The position numbers were made by a program, and so were the translations under genes. A stretch of 43,559 nt of DNA from the NCBI RefSeq assembly GCF_023544715.1, contig NZ_JAMJEZ010000019.1, forward strand, positions 1 to 43,559, given 5' to 3'. The DNA comes from Pseudomonas eutrophicaquae (GTDB taxonomy: Bacteria; Pseudomonadota; Gammaproteobacteria; Pseudomonadales; Pseudomonadaceae). Positions 18,238 through 26,951 of this stretch are shown piece by piece; position 1 is the stretch's first letter, and each line of letters begins with the position of its first letter. The notes beneath the pieces were generated by a model that ran no database searches, was not told where the DNA came from, and saw only the letters and a list, made by a program, of their open reading frames with translations.

Positions 18238-19025
18238 CCGCCTACCTGGAATGCCTGCGCGGCATCGTGCTGCGCGAATGGCTGCGCTTCGTCCAGCAGC
18301 GCTCGCGCTTTCTCAGCGCGCTGGTGCGCCCGCTGCTGTGGCTGCTGGTGTTCGCCGCCGGCTTCCGCGCCGCACTGGGCATATCGATCATCGAGCCCTA
18401 CGACACCTACATCACCTACGAGACCTACATCGTCCCCGGTCTGGCCTGCATGATCCTGCTGTTTAACGGCATGCAGGGCTCGCTGTCGATGGTCTACGAC
18501 CGCGAGATGGGCAGCATGCGCGTGCTGTTGATGAGCCCGCTGCCGCGGCCGTTCCTGCTCGCCGCCAAGCTGCTGGCCACCAGCCTGCTGTCGCTGCTGC
18601 AGGTCTACGCCTTCCTCGCCATCGCCTGGCTGTACGGCGTGCAGCCGCCGGCCTGGGGCCTGCTCTGCGCGTTGCCGGCGCTGCTGCTCGCCGCGCTGAT
18701 GCTGGCGGCGCTGGGGCTGCTGCTGTCCAACGGCATCCGCCAGCTGGAGAACTTCGCCGGGGTGATGAACTTCGTGATCTTCCCGCTGTTCTTCCTGTCC
18801 TCGGCGCTCTACCCGCTGTGGAAGATGCGCGAGGCCAGCGAATGGCTGTACTGGCTGTGCGCCCTCAACCCGTTCAGCCACGCGGTGGAGCTGGTACGCT
18901 TCGCCCTCTACCAGCGCCTGAGCGTCACCGCCCTGCTGGTCTGCCTGGGCGTCACCGCGCTGTGCAGCCTGCTCGCCGTGCTGACCTTCAACCCGCAGCA
19001 CGCCGCGCTCAGGCGCAATGCCTAG
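18234..19025 (+). CDS. pedC: ABC-2 type transporter permease (PQQ-associated, PedC-like)
   Basis: Inner-membrane permease, 263 aa, with six predicted helices (about residues 30-48, 66-84, 108-132, 143-165, 175-195, 230-252). It carries the ABC-2 signature region around PLPRPFLLAAKLLATSLLSLLQ and the pattern ALNPFSHAVELVRFALYQ, as in NodJ-like exporters. The start overlaps the ATPase stop (ATGA). The family is annotated as the PedC permease of phenylethanol catabolism; export rather than import is the usual assumption for ABC-2 permeases, although a periplasmic binding protein is encoded beside it, an odd pairing. Confidence 0.87.
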
Positions 19026-19061
19026 GGCGCGCCATGGATGACGGACTTTTCGCGAAATTAC

Positions 19062-19071
19062 TACTTTGGTG
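19062..19071 (+). promoter_or_regulatory. Operator-like dyad before the CXXCW gene
   Basis: TACTTTGGTG matches TACCTTGGTA at 8 of 10 positions and lies about 84 bases before the start at 19155, in a 129-base gap. AT-richer TAAATAGTCG follows at a plausible -10 position. Confidence 0.45.
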
Positions 19072-19154
19072 CCGCCTTTCGCCTCCATCGTAGAATTCCC
19101 AAAGCACTGCGCCTGGCCGATAAATAGTCGCAAACAACAAGGGAAACCCCTGCC

Positions 19155-19700
19155 ATGTCGCGACTGCTCGCTGCCGTGCTCTGCCTGCCGCTGCTGTGCG
19201 GCCTGCTCTCCGCCCAGGCCGGAGAGGATGCGCTGTTCTCCACCGACGGCTATCGCCTGGACCGCTACCGCAGCCCCACCCCGGCCACGGTGGACGGTGC
19301 GCGGACCGTCGATACCGCTACCCTGCAGCGCCTATTGGACGGCACCGAACAACCGGTGCTGATCGACGTGTTCCGCCGCCCCTGGCTGCACGGCCAGTTC
19401 GCCAGCGACGAGCCGCACCAGAACATCCCCGGCAGCCTGTGGCTGGCCAACGTCGGCGAGGGCCGTCTGGAATCTCGCTGGTCGAACTACTTCGTCCACT
19501 ACCTCAAGCAGGCCAGCGGCGGTGACCGTAGCCGCGCGCTGGTGTTCTACTGCAAGTCCGACTGCTGGCTGTCGTGGAACGCCAGCAAGCGCGCCGCCGC
19601 GCTGGGCTATACCCGGCTGTACTGGTACCGTGACGGCGTCGATGCCTGGCAGCAGGCCGGACTGCCGCTGCAGGGCGCCACCCCCGCACCGCTGCCTTGA
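19155..19700 (+). CDS. PQQ-dependent catabolism-associated CXXCW-motif protein (rhodanese-like)
   Basis: Exported protein, 181 aa, signal peptide MSRLLAAVLCLPLLCGLLSAQA. The fold is rhodanese-like (VLIDVFRRPWLHG, NIPGSLWLANVG, then LGYTRLYWYRDGVDAWQQAGLPL). In place of the usual single-cysteine active-site loop it has FYCKSDCWLSW, giving Cys133-x3-Cys137-Trp138. This motif defines a family restricted to organisms with PQQ alcohol oxidation. A redox or sulfur-transfer role toward the quinoprotein system is inferred; the function is unknown. It is followed directly by the regulator gene and probably co-transcribed with it. Confidence 0.88.
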   Translation: MSRLLAAVLCLPLLCGLLSAQAGEDALFSTDGYRLDRYRSPTPATVDGARTVDTATLQRLLDGTEQPVLIDVFRRPWLHGQFASDEPHQNIPGSLWLANVGEGRLESRWSNYFVHYLKQASGGDRSRALVFYCKSDCWLSWNASKRAAALGYTRLYWYRDGVDAWQQAGLPLQGATPAPLP

Positions 19701-19742
19701 ATGCCGCACCCCATCGATAACGACAAGAATCTGGTGAAGGCC

Positions 19743-20408
19743 ATGTACAAGATCCTGATTGCCGACGACCACCCGCTGTTCCGCGAAGCCATCCACAACG
19801 TCATCAGCGACGGCTTCGAGGGCTGCGAGGTGATGGAAACCTCCGACCTCGACAGCGCGCTAGCTCTGACCCAGGAGCACGACGACCTCGACCTGATCCT
19901 CCTCGATCTGAATATGCCCGGCATGCACGGTCTCAACGGTCTGATGACCCTGCGCAACGAGGCGCCGACCATTCCGGTGGTGATCGTCTCCGCCGAGGAA
20001 GACAAGCAGATCGTCCTGCAGGCCATTACCTACGGCGCGGTCGGTTTCATCACCAAGTCTTCGCCGCGCGCGCAGATGACCGAGGCCATCGAGCAGATCC
20101 TCAACGGCAACGTCTACCTGCCCTCGGAGATTATCCGCTCCAGCAAGCCCAGCGCCCGACGGACCGGCCATGACGAGTCGGGCATCCCGCCGGAACTGCT
20201 GCAGGCGCTGACTCGCAAGCAGCTGCTGGTATTGGAGCGTATGACCAAAGGCGAGTCCAATAAGCAGATTGCCTATATCCTCAACATCGCCGAGACCACG
20301 GTCAAGGCCCACGTCTCCGCCATCCTGCGCAAGCTCGGCGTGCACAACCGTGTGCAGGCAATCCTCAGCGCCGGCGACATCGACTTCAGCGCCTATCTGC
20401 GCCGCTGA
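19743..20408 (+). CDS. pedR1: LuxR/NarL-family response regulator (ErbR/AgmR/PedR1)
   Basis: Response regulator, 221 aa. Receiver: [12 protein letters not shown], phosphoacceptor Asp55 in [10 protein letters not shown], Lys in [34 protein letters not shown] and [18 protein letters not shown]. This is the glycerol/ethanol-metabolism activator known as AgmR or ErbR in P. aeruginosa and PedR1 in P. putida. The start is placed at ATG 19743, preceded by GGTGAAGG; an ATG at 19701 directly after the upstream stop would add 14 residues not expected for the family. No cognate kinase is adjacent; the hybrid kinase downstream on the other strand is a candidate. It is a good candidate to bind the TACC-WW-GGTA dyads. 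Confidence 0.92.
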   Translation: MYKILIADDHPLFREAIHNVISDGFEGCEVMETSDLDSALALTQEHDDLDLILLDLNMPGMHGLNGLMTLRNEAPTIPVVIVSAEEDKQIVLQAITYGAVGFITKSSPRAQMTEAIEQILNGNVYLPSEIIRSSKPSARRTGHDESGIPPELLQALTRKQLLVLERMTKGESNKQIAYILNIAETTVKAHVSAILRKLGVHNRVQAILSAGDIDFSAYLRR

Positions 20409-20417
20409 GTCCACAGT

Positions 20418-20449
20418 GCGGTGCGACCCGTCGCAACGGGCCGCACCGC
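20418..20449. terminator. Bidirectional terminator between convergent genes
   Basis: Nested perfect arms GCGGTGCG/CGCACCGC and CCCGT/ACGGG with a CGCA loop fill the 42-base gap between the regulator stop and the oxidoreductase stop. Confidence 0.7.
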
Positions 20450-20450
20450 C

Positions 20451-21461
20451 TCAGAACTCCAGGCAGATCTTGCCGAAGTGGCGGTTGCTTTCCTGATAGC
20501 GGAAAGCCGCGACGATCTCTTCCAGCGCGAAGCGGCGGTCGATCTGCGGACGCAGACCGCTGGCCTCGATGGCGCGAATCATGTCCTGCTGCTGCACACG
20601 GCTGCCGACCAGCACACCCTGCAGGCGGATCTGCTTGAGCAGTGCCGGGATGATCGGCAGCTCGCCGCCCAGGCCGGTGAGAATGCCGATCAGCGAAATG
20701 TGCCCGCCGACCCGTACCGCCTCCATCGACTGCGCCAGGGTGCCCGGCCCACCAACTTCGATGACATGATCGACGCCGCGCCCGCCGCTCAGCTCGCGCA
20801 CCCGCGCGCCCCACTCCGGCGTGCGGCGGTAATTGATGGTAGCGCTGGCACCCAACGCCCGCAGGCGCTCCAGCTTGGCGTCGCAGGACGAGGTGGCGAT
20901 CACCGTGGCACCGGCCAGGTGGGCGAACTGTAGGGCGAACACCGAGACCCCACCGCTGCCCTGCACCAGCACGCTGTCGCCCGGCTTCAGGCCGCCGTCA
21001 GCCATCAGCGCGCGCCAGGCGGTAAGCCCTGCGGTGGTCAGGGTCGCCGCCTCGGCATGGCTCCAGCCGCGCGGCGCACGGGTGAAGGCGCTCGCCGCCG
21101 CGGTGACGAACTCGCGGGCATAACCGTCGACGCCATCGCCCGGCACCGTGGCGAAGCCCTCGACCGGCGGCTCGCCGGCCAGCCAGGTGGGGAAGAAGGT
21201 ACTGACCACCGCATCGCCGACGGCGAACTCCTCGACGCCCTCGCCCACCGCGATCACCTCGCCGGCGCCGTCGGCCATCGGGATGCGCGGCTCGCTCGGC
21301 CCCCACATGCCGCTGACCACCGCGAAGTCGTGATAGTTGAGCGAACTGGCGTGCAGCCGCACGCTGATCTCGCCCGCCCGCGGCGCGGCGGCCTGCGACT
21401 GGCCGACCAGCACCCGCTCGTAACCGCCGCCCACCTGAACATGGATTGCCTTGCCTTGCAT
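20451..21461 (-). CDS. Quinone-oxidoreductase-like medium-chain dehydrogenase/reductase
   Basis: Cytoplasmic MDR-family enzyme, 336 aa. The N-terminal GroES-like domain has the ASSLNYHDF and IPMADGAGEVIAVGEGV strings; the Rossmann domain begins near GDSVLVQGSGGVSVFALQFA. The four structural-zinc cysteines of zinc alcohol dehydrogenases are absent, placing it with NADPH:quinone reductase-like (QOR) members, though annotation pipelines often label it zinc-dependent alcohol dehydrogenase. It is convergent with the regulator and separated by 102 bases from the hybrid kinase stop. Substrate unknown; a role in alcohol or aldehyde metabolism is only suggested by context. Confidence 0.83.
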   Translation of the reverse strand: MQGKAIHVQVGGGYERVLVGQSQAAAPRAGEISVRLHASSLNYHDFAVVSGMWGPSEPRIPMADGAGEVIAVGEGVEEFAVGDAVVSTFFPTWLAGEPPVEGFATVPGDGVDGYAREFVTAAASAFTRAPRGWSHAEAATLTTAGLTAWRALMADGGLKPGDSVLVQGSGGVSVFALQFAHLAGATVIATSSCDAKLERLRALGASATINYRRTPEWGARVRELSGGRGVDHVIEVGGPGTLAQSMEAVRVGGHISLIGILTGLGGELPIIPALLKQIRLQGVLVGSRVQQQDMIRAIEASGLRPQIDRRFALEEIVAAFRYQESNRHFGKICLEF

Positions 21462-21563
21462 CGCTCGACTCCTCGTCTCGCTCTCGGGAAATGCCTGCTG
21501 TCGAGCCGCAGCGCCGCCACGCCAGGGTGAATAGGCGGCTGCGCGCTTATCCAGCCCGCCGCC

Positions 21564-24203
21564 TCAGCAGCGACTGCGCTCCAGCAGATGGCTCATCGCC
21601 GTCTTCAGCTTCATCGGCCGCACCGGCTTATGCATCAGCACCTGGCCCAGCTCACGCATCTGCAGCTTGAGGTCGTTGCTGTAGTTGGCGGTGATCATCA
21701 GCACCGGCAGCGGCGCGCTGCGCCGGGCGTTGAGTTCGCGCACCAGCTCGGCGCCGGTGTGGCCGTTGTCCAGGTGGTAGTCGACGACCAGGATGTCCGC
21801 CTCGCCCTGCACGGTGTCGACCTGGCGCGCCAGGTCGTCGCCGGACAGCGCGGTGACCACGTTGCAGCCCCAGCCTTCGAGCAGGGTGCGCATGCCGGCG
21901 CAGATCGCCGCGTCATTGTCGACCACCCAGACCCGCGCACCCCGCAGGTGCTCGCCGGGCGGCGGCGGCAGCTCGCTCTGCTCGCGCACCCGCGACACGC
22001 TGCGCGCGTAGGGCACCTCGACGGCGAAGCAGGAGCCGAAGCCCTCGCGCGAGTGCACGCGGATGCGGTGGCCGAGCATGCGCACGATCTTCTCGACGAT
22101 GGCCAGCCCCAGACCCAGGCCGCGATCCTGGGTGCTGCGCACCGGGGCGCCGCGCTTGAACTCCTGGAAGATCTCCTCGCGGCGGCTTTCGGCGATCCCC
22201 GCGCCGGTATCCCACACCTCGATGGACAGCCCGCCCGGCCGCCGCCGGCAGCCGAGCAGCACGCGGCCGCTGGCGGTGTAGCGGATCGCGTTGCTGAGGA
22301 AGTTGCGCAGCACCCGCGCCAGCAATTGGGTGTCGCTCTTGACCAGCGCCGAGCAGGGCACGAAGTCAAGAGTCAGGCCCTCACTGGCGGCGATCTGCCG
22401 GTACTCGGCGGCGAGGTTGTCGAGCAGGTCGGCGACCGCGAAGGCGCCGACATCCGGCTTGATCACCCCGGCGTCGAGCTTGGACACATCGACCAGGGTG
22501 CCGAGTAGGCTCTCCACATCCTCCAGCGAGTTGCTGACGTTGCGGATCAGGCTGGCGCCGGGGGCTGGCACCGCCTGTTCGAGCAGCGCACTGGTGAACA
22601 GGCGTGCGGCGTTGAGCGGCTGCAGCAGATCGTGGCTAACCGCGGCGAGGAACTTGGTCTTCGACAGGTTGGCCTGCTCGGCCTCGCGCTTGGCCTCGCG
22701 CAGACGCGCCTCAGCGCGGGCGCGTTCGGCGATCTCCTCACGCAGCTGGCTGTTCACCGCAGTCAGCTCGGCAGTGCGCTCGCGCACGCGCTTTTCCAGA
22801 TTCTGGTAGGCCTGGTGCAGCGCCTCGGCGGTGCGCCGGCGCTCGGTGATGTCACGGATCAGCACGAAGATGCCCAGCACCTCGCCGCCCGGCCCGCGAT
22901 TCGGCACATAGGAACGCAGCATGTAGCGCTCCTGGCCGCCGAGGCTGCGCTCGGCCACCTCGAAGGTGACACTCTCGCCGGCAAAGGCACGTTCGATATA
23001 GGGCTCGAGCAGGCGATAGTGCTCCGTGCTGTGCACCACCTGGATGCTGCGCCCGAGCATGGCGCCGCGTGGCCAGCCGTACCACTCGTCGTAGACCTTG
23101 TTGGTGAACTCGTAGGCCAGCTCGCGGCTGATGTAGGCGATCAGTGCAGGCACCTGGTCGGTGATCAGCCGCACCCAGCGCTCGCTCTCGCGCAGGGTTT
23201 CGGCGTAGCGGTAGCGCTCGGTGATGTCGCTGTAGGTGTTGACGAAGCCGCCGGCGGGCATCGGGTGGGTGCGGATCTCCAGCACCCGGCCGTCGCCCAG
23301 GCGCTGCTCACGCTCGTGCAGCGGGCGGCCGCCGGCGTCGCGGCTGGTCGGGGTGAGCAGGGCCACCTCGCTGGTCGCCATCACCTCGGCGAACGGCAGG
23401 TGCGGCTCCATCGGCGCCAGCCCGGTGAGTTCGAGGAAGCGACCGTTCCACAGCTCCAGCTCGCCGGCGGCATTGATCACCGCCACGCCCTGCGACAGGT
23501 TGTCCATGGTGCGCTGCAGCAGGCGCGACTTCTGCGCCACCGCCTGCTCGCGGCGCGCCATCTCGTGATTCTTCACCTCGGTGATGTCGGTATAGAGGAT
23601 CACCAGCCCACCCTCGCGGGTCGGCCGCTCGCTGACTTGCACCCAGCGGTCGTCGTGCAGGCGGTAGAGAGTACGCTCCTGGTCGCTGCCGCCCTGCTCC
23701 CCGACCAGCAGCCGCGAACTGCGCGCCAGCCGCTTCACTTCGGCCAGCGGCATACCACGCCGCACGCGATGCTGCAGATCGCCCCACAGCGCGAGGAAGC
23801 GGCGGTTGCACAGCAGCAGGCGCTGCCCGGCGTCGAACAGCACGAAGGCGTCGGAGATGCTCTCGATGGCATCGATCAGGTGCTGGTGGGCGGTCTCGGC
23901 GCGGCCGCGTGCCTCGATCAGCAGCGCATTGCTGGTCTGCAGCTCGGTCATCGCCCGGTTCAGTGCATCGGTGCGCTCGCGCACCTGCTCGGCGAGCACC
24001 GCCGAGTGCTGGAAGGCCGCATAGGCCTCGGCCCCCTGGGGACCGGCAGCCTCGACCCGTTCGATCAGCGCGGCGTTGATCCGCTCCAGCTTGGCGTTGC
24101 GCGCCTCCAGTTCGGCGAGCCGCGCGCGCAGCTCAGCGGCACAGGCCCCGTCCGGATCGGCCGATGGCGACGCCGGTGAAGGTCTGGTTGATGTGCATGC
24201 CAT
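21564..24203 (-). CDS. nahK: Multi-PAS hybrid sensor histidine kinase (NahK/ErcS' type)
   Basis: Soluble hybrid kinase, 879 aa. In order: N-terminal coiled coil (about 25-105), three PAS domains (about 110-215 PAS-PAC ending in VILYTDITE; about 225-340 ending in YSDITERYR; about 345-455 ending in VLIRDITERRR), a second coiled coil, HisKA with His524 in AAVSHDLLQPLN, HATPase with RNFLSNAIRYT and GLGLGLAIVEK, and a C-terminal receiver (about 755-875) with Asp808 in LVVDYHLDNG. No membrane segment. The ATG at 24203 lies 71 bases inside the FIST gene; the first 25 or so residues, which read through the overlap, look non-globular. P. aeruginosa has the same FIST-kinase neighbours next to the exa region (NosP-NahK). 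Targets are probably HptB or ErbR-like regulators; inferred. Confidence 0.88.
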   Translation of the reverse strand: MACTSTRPSPASPSADPDGACAAELRARLAELEARNAKLERINAALIERVEAAGPQGAEAYAAFQHSAVLAEQVRERTDALNRAMTELQTSNALLIEARGRAETAHQHLIDAIESISDAFVLFDAGQRLLLCNRRFLALWGDLQHRVRRGMPLAEVKRLARSSRLLVGEQGGSDQERTLYRLHDDRWVQVSERPTREGGLVILYTDITEVKNHEMARREQAVAQKSRLLQRTMDNLSQGVAVINAAGELELWNGRFLELTGLAPMEPHLPFAEVMATSEVALLTPTSRDAGGRPLHEREQRLGDGRVLEIRTHPMPAGGFVNTYSDITERYRYAETLRESERWVRLITDQVPALIAYISRELAYEFTNKVYDEWYGWPRGAMLGRSIQVVHSTEHYRLLEPYIERAFAGESVTFEVAERSLGGQERYMLRSYVPNRGPGGEVLGIFVLIRDITERRRTAEALHQAYQNLEKRVRERTAELTAVNSQLREEIAERARAEARLREAKREAEQANLSKTKFLAAVSHDLLQPLNAARLFTSALLEQAVPAPGASLIRNVSNSLEDVESLLGTLVDVSKLDAGVIKPDVGAFAVADLLDNLAAEYRQIAASEGLTLDFVPCSALVKSDTQLLARVLRNFLSNAIRYTASGRVLLGCRRRPGGLSIEVWDTGAGIAESRREEIFQEFKRGAPVRSTQDRGLGLGLAIVEKIVRMLGHRIRVHSREGFGSCFAVEVPYARSVSRVREQSELPPPPGEHLRGARVWVVDNDAAICAGMRTLLEGWGCNVVTALSGDDLARQVDTVQGEADILVVDYHLDNGHTGAELVRELNARRSAPLPVLMITANYSNDLKLQMRELGQVLMHKPVRPMKLKTAMSHLLERSRC

Positions 24204-25296
24204 TGAACTGCTCCCCGTAGGTGTTGAAGCCGATCACCCGCTGGTCGACCAGCAAGCCGGCGGTGTCGGCCACCAGGCCGCGCGCTTCCACCTCCATGCG
24301 GCGCAGGAAACAGTCGCAGCCGATGGTCAGCAGCAGCGGACCGAGGCGCCGTTCGAGCCGCTCGAACAGGCCGCGCAGGTTGGGCAGCAGCGGCCCCGGC
24401 TGCATGGCGGTGAGGACGATGCCGTTCTCCACCGCGCAGTAGAAGGTCAGGCTCAGGTCGGCGTTGACCCGCTGGATCGAGCGCATGTAGTACTGCCCGC
24501 CGAGACGCACCGCCAGCGGGTGCAGGGCGAAGGTCTTGAGGTCGAGCTGCTGCGGGTCGAGGCCGAGCAGGCGCGCGTACTCCAGCGCCGCCGGCTCGGC
24601 GTTCAACTCGAACACCGTGCGGCTGGCCGGGTCGGCGGCGGTGACCACCAGCTTCTCCTCGCGCGGCTGGATGTGGTGGGTGGTGAATACCTCGAAGTCC
24701 AGCGCGGTGTGCACCAGCACCACCACCGCGGCGCCGGTGTGGAAGCGGCCGTCGTGGTAGACGTGGGTGCGGGTCAGATGGTTGTCGTCGCCGGCCGAGC
24801 CGCCGAAGTGCGGAATGCGGCCAAAGGCGGCGTTCAGCGCGGAGAGCACCAGCTCCTCGCGGCTGGACAGGCCGTCGAGCAGGGTCAGCGCGAAGCTGTG
24901 CCCGGTGATCGGCTCGCGGCGGCTGCCGCGGCATTCCTCGGTTAGCTGGGCGACCACCTGTTGGGCGTCGAGCAAGCTGAAGCTGTCCAGCGCATCGATG
25001 CGCGCGGCGGCGATGGAGAAACTGCGGTGATCGAAGCCCACCGCGCTGACGCAGCCGCGCCCGTAGCCCTGCGGGGTGATCTCGCCGGCGGTGGTGCAGC
25101 CGACCAGGCGCACGCCACCGAAGTACTGCTCCAGCGCGGCGGCCAGCGCCGGCAGGTCGTATTCGGCGCTGCAGAAGAACAGCACGCAGCCCAGGTGCGG
25201 GTGCATCAGCTGGCGGGCCAGGTCCTGGGCCACGCTTTCCGCATCGCTGGATTCGGACAGGGCCATGCGGACGACGTCGTTCAGATCTTCTTCCAC
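24133..25296 (-). CDS. nosP: FIST-domain sensor protein (NosP-like)
   Basis: Cytoplasmic protein, 387 aa, composed of FIST N (about 30-225) and FIST C (about 235-370). Typical strings are GCTTAGEITPQGYG, GGSAGDDNHLTRTHVYHDG and VIGFNTYGEQFNGMHINQTFTG. The P. aeruginosa orthologue is a haem protein that senses nitric oxide and inhibits the kinase encoded next to it. GTG at 25296 is chosen because GGAGG precedes it by 4 bases; an ATG 30 bases in (25266) is an alternative. It overlaps the kinase gene by 71 bases, ensuring coupled synthesis. Haem binding cannot be confirmed by eye, although several histidines are available (for example TTHHIQPRE). Confidence 0.87.
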   Translation of the reverse strand: MEEDLNDVVRMALSESSDAESVAQDLARQLMHPHLGCVLFFCSAEYDLPALAAALEQYFGGVRLVGCTTAGEITPQGYGRGCVSAVGFDHRSFSIAAARIDALDSFSLLDAQQVVAQLTEECRGSRREPITGHSFALTLLDGLSSREELVLSALNAAFGRIPHFGGSAGDDNHLTRTHVYHDGRFHTGAAVVVLVHTALDFEVFTTHHIQPREEKLVVTAADPASRTVFELNAEPAALEYARLLGLDPQQLDLKTFALHPLAVRLGGQYYMRSIQRVNADLSLTFYCAVENGIVLTAMQPGPLLPNLRGLFERLERRLGPLLLTIGCDCFLRRMEVEARGLVADTAGLLVDQRVIGFNTYGEQFNGMHINQTFTGVAIGRSGRGLCR

Positions 25297-25364
25297 GTCG
25301 CCTCCGGGCCGGTAGAACAGACAGACAGGCGCATTCTAGAAAGGCGCAGACGGCGGGCTAATGC

Positions 25365-25374
25365 TACTTGGGTA
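25365..25374 (-). promoter_or_regulatory. Operator-like dyad upstream of the FIST gene
   Basis: TACTTGGGTA (plus strand) matches the dyad at 8 of 10 positions, about 70 bases before the GTG start. A second weaker half-site, TTCTTTGGTC, follows at 25388-25397. Confidence 0.45.
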
Positions 25375-25440
25375 CTGGCCGCGCCCCTTCTTTGGTCGCG
25401 GCGATCCCGCCCCGCCAGCCGAGCACGCACCCACACGTAC

Positions 25441-25470
25441 GAAGAGGAAAGCCTTACGGCTTTCCTCTTC
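25441..25470 (-). terminator. Perfect 13-bp hairpin after the porin gene
   Basis: GAAGAGGAAAGCC and GGCTTTCCTCTTC pair without mismatch around TTAC, 61 bases downstream of the porin stop and upstream of the FIST gene promoter. Confidence 0.75.
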
Positions 25471-25530
25471 GGTAGTCGACGGGAGTTCAGGCTGGCGCGG
25501 GCGGAGTCGGGCTCCGGCCCGCGCACGATC

Positions 25531-26697
25531 TCAGAAGGCCAGCACCGCACCCACGGCGAAGGTGCGGGTGTCCTCATCGAGGGCGGGGTTATTCTTGCCG
25601 TCGATCTCGAACTGGTTCAGCTCGGCGACCAGCTTGAGGTTGTCGTTGATATCGCGGAAGTAGGCGACACCACGGGTTTCGTAGTCGGCCGCACTGCCCA
25701 GGCCGTTGCCGTCATCCTTGGTCTTGCCGTAGGACAGCGCCACGCGGTTCTTGCCGAAGCGGTAGGAGCCCTGCAGCAGGTAGCCGTCGCTGTCGACTTC
25801 ACGCAGGGTCGGCTCGGTCAGGTTGTTGGTGAAGAACGGGTTGATGCCCTCGGCCTGGAAGCCCGAGGCGGTCAGGGTCAGGCCGCCCATCTTGGCCTGC
25901 ACGCCGTAGCCGAGACCTTTGGAGGTTACGTCCTCGACGCTGCGGTCGGTGTTCTCCGAGTTCTGCTGCATTCCGTTGATCCAAGAGTAAATCTGCGCGC
26001 CGGCGAGGTCGAACTGGTAGGTGATCTCGGTCTCGAAGCGCGGGTTTTCCTGGTAGGCCTTGCCGGTCGCGCTGCTGTCGTTGGTGTCCACCGGGTCCAT
26101 GATGCCGGCGGCGATGCGCAGGCCGCCCATGTTCGGCGAGCGATAGGTGATCTGCGAGGTCGGGAACGGGTACGGGTAGCCGCTGCCGATGTTGCCGAAG
26201 GACACGCCGCCGCCATCGACCAGGCCCAGGGTGTCGCTGACCTGGCCATAGCCGGCCAGCAGCTCGTCGAGCAGGATGTTGGAGCGGGCGAACAAACCGA
26301 AGTCCTTGCCGAACAGCACCTCGCCCCACTGGTCGTTGCTGGCGGTGGCGTAGAACTGACGCACGTCGATGGCGGTACCGGTGCCGTTCTGCTCGCTGTC
26401 GTTGATGGTCACCCAGAACGAGGAGCGGCCGCCGAGCTTGAGATCATCGACCTGCTTGCCGAAGTTAAAGCCAATGTAGTTGGGCAAAAAGCCCATCTTG
26501 ACCCGCGACTGCTTGCGATCGAACTGCTCGCCGGCACGATCCACGTCGCTGCTGACATAGAAGGCATTAAAGTAGCCATCGGTAGAGAAAGTGGTGCCAT
26601 CCTTGTCGTATAGAACGATTTCGGCAGCAGCCGGCAAACTGAATGCCAAGGCGGTTGCAGCCGCCAGAAGGGAGTAGCAGGCTTTGTTCTTGTTCAT
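25531..26697 (-). CDS. Gram-negative outer-membrane porin
   Basis: Outer-membrane beta-barrel, 388 aa, signal peptide MNKNKACYSLLAAATALAFSLPAAA. The mature part alternates short polar turns with amphipathic strands and ends in AVGAVLAF, the C-terminal aromatic signal for barrel assembly. The general-porin pattern is present: LYDKDGTTFSTDGYFNAFY at the start, the PExFG-like loop region (QWGEVLFGKDFGLF), and TSQITYRSPNMGGLRIAAG. The mature chain is rich in Asp and Asn. An operator-like half-site lies upstream, so it may serve alcohol uptake within the same regulon. Specificity cannot be told. Confidence 0.88.
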   Translation of the reverse strand: MNKNKACYSLLAAATALAFSLPAAAEIVLYDKDGTTFSTDGYFNAFYVSSDVDRAGEQFDRKQSRVKMGFLPNYIGFNFGKQVDDLKLGGRSSFWVTINDSEQNGTGTAIDVRQFYATASNDQWGEVLFGKDFGLFARSNILLDELLAGYGQVSDTLGLVDGGGVSFGNIGSGYPYPFPTSQITYRSPNMGGLRIAAGIMDPVDTNDSSATGKAYQENPRFETEITYQFDLAGAQIYSWINGMQQNSENTDRSVEDVTSKGLGYGVQAKMGGLTLTASGFQAEGINPFFTNNLTEPTLREVDSDGYLLQGSYRFGKNRVALSYGKTKDDGNGLGSAADYETRGVAYFRDINDNLKLVAELNQFEIDGKNNPALDEDTRTFAVGAVLAF

Positions 26698-26828
26698 ATT
26701 GGTCTCCGCTTACGTCAGGACGACTGCCTGATCCAACAGTCGCAGCGATTATCGGGAGCCGGCCGGCACGCTACGTATTCTGCGCAGGACCCGGATCGCT
26801 CGTACTTTCGGAAGACCACAGGGCCCAA

Positions 26829-26838
26829 TACCAAAGGC
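26829..26838 (-). promoter_or_regulatory. Operator half-site upstream of the porin
   Basis: TACCAAAGGC carries a perfect TACCAA half-site about 132 bases before the porin start, in a 254-base gap with no gene. The other half is poor, so confidence is low. Confidence 0.3.
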
Positions 26839-26951
26839 GCTCATCCCCTGCCACCATGGAACACTCAGGTACACCGCTGCGCCCAGCGCAGACGGTCGCC
26901 GGGCGAATGAGCGAGTGGGAGAATGAGCCGCCGCCGCAGCCGGGTAGAGCC

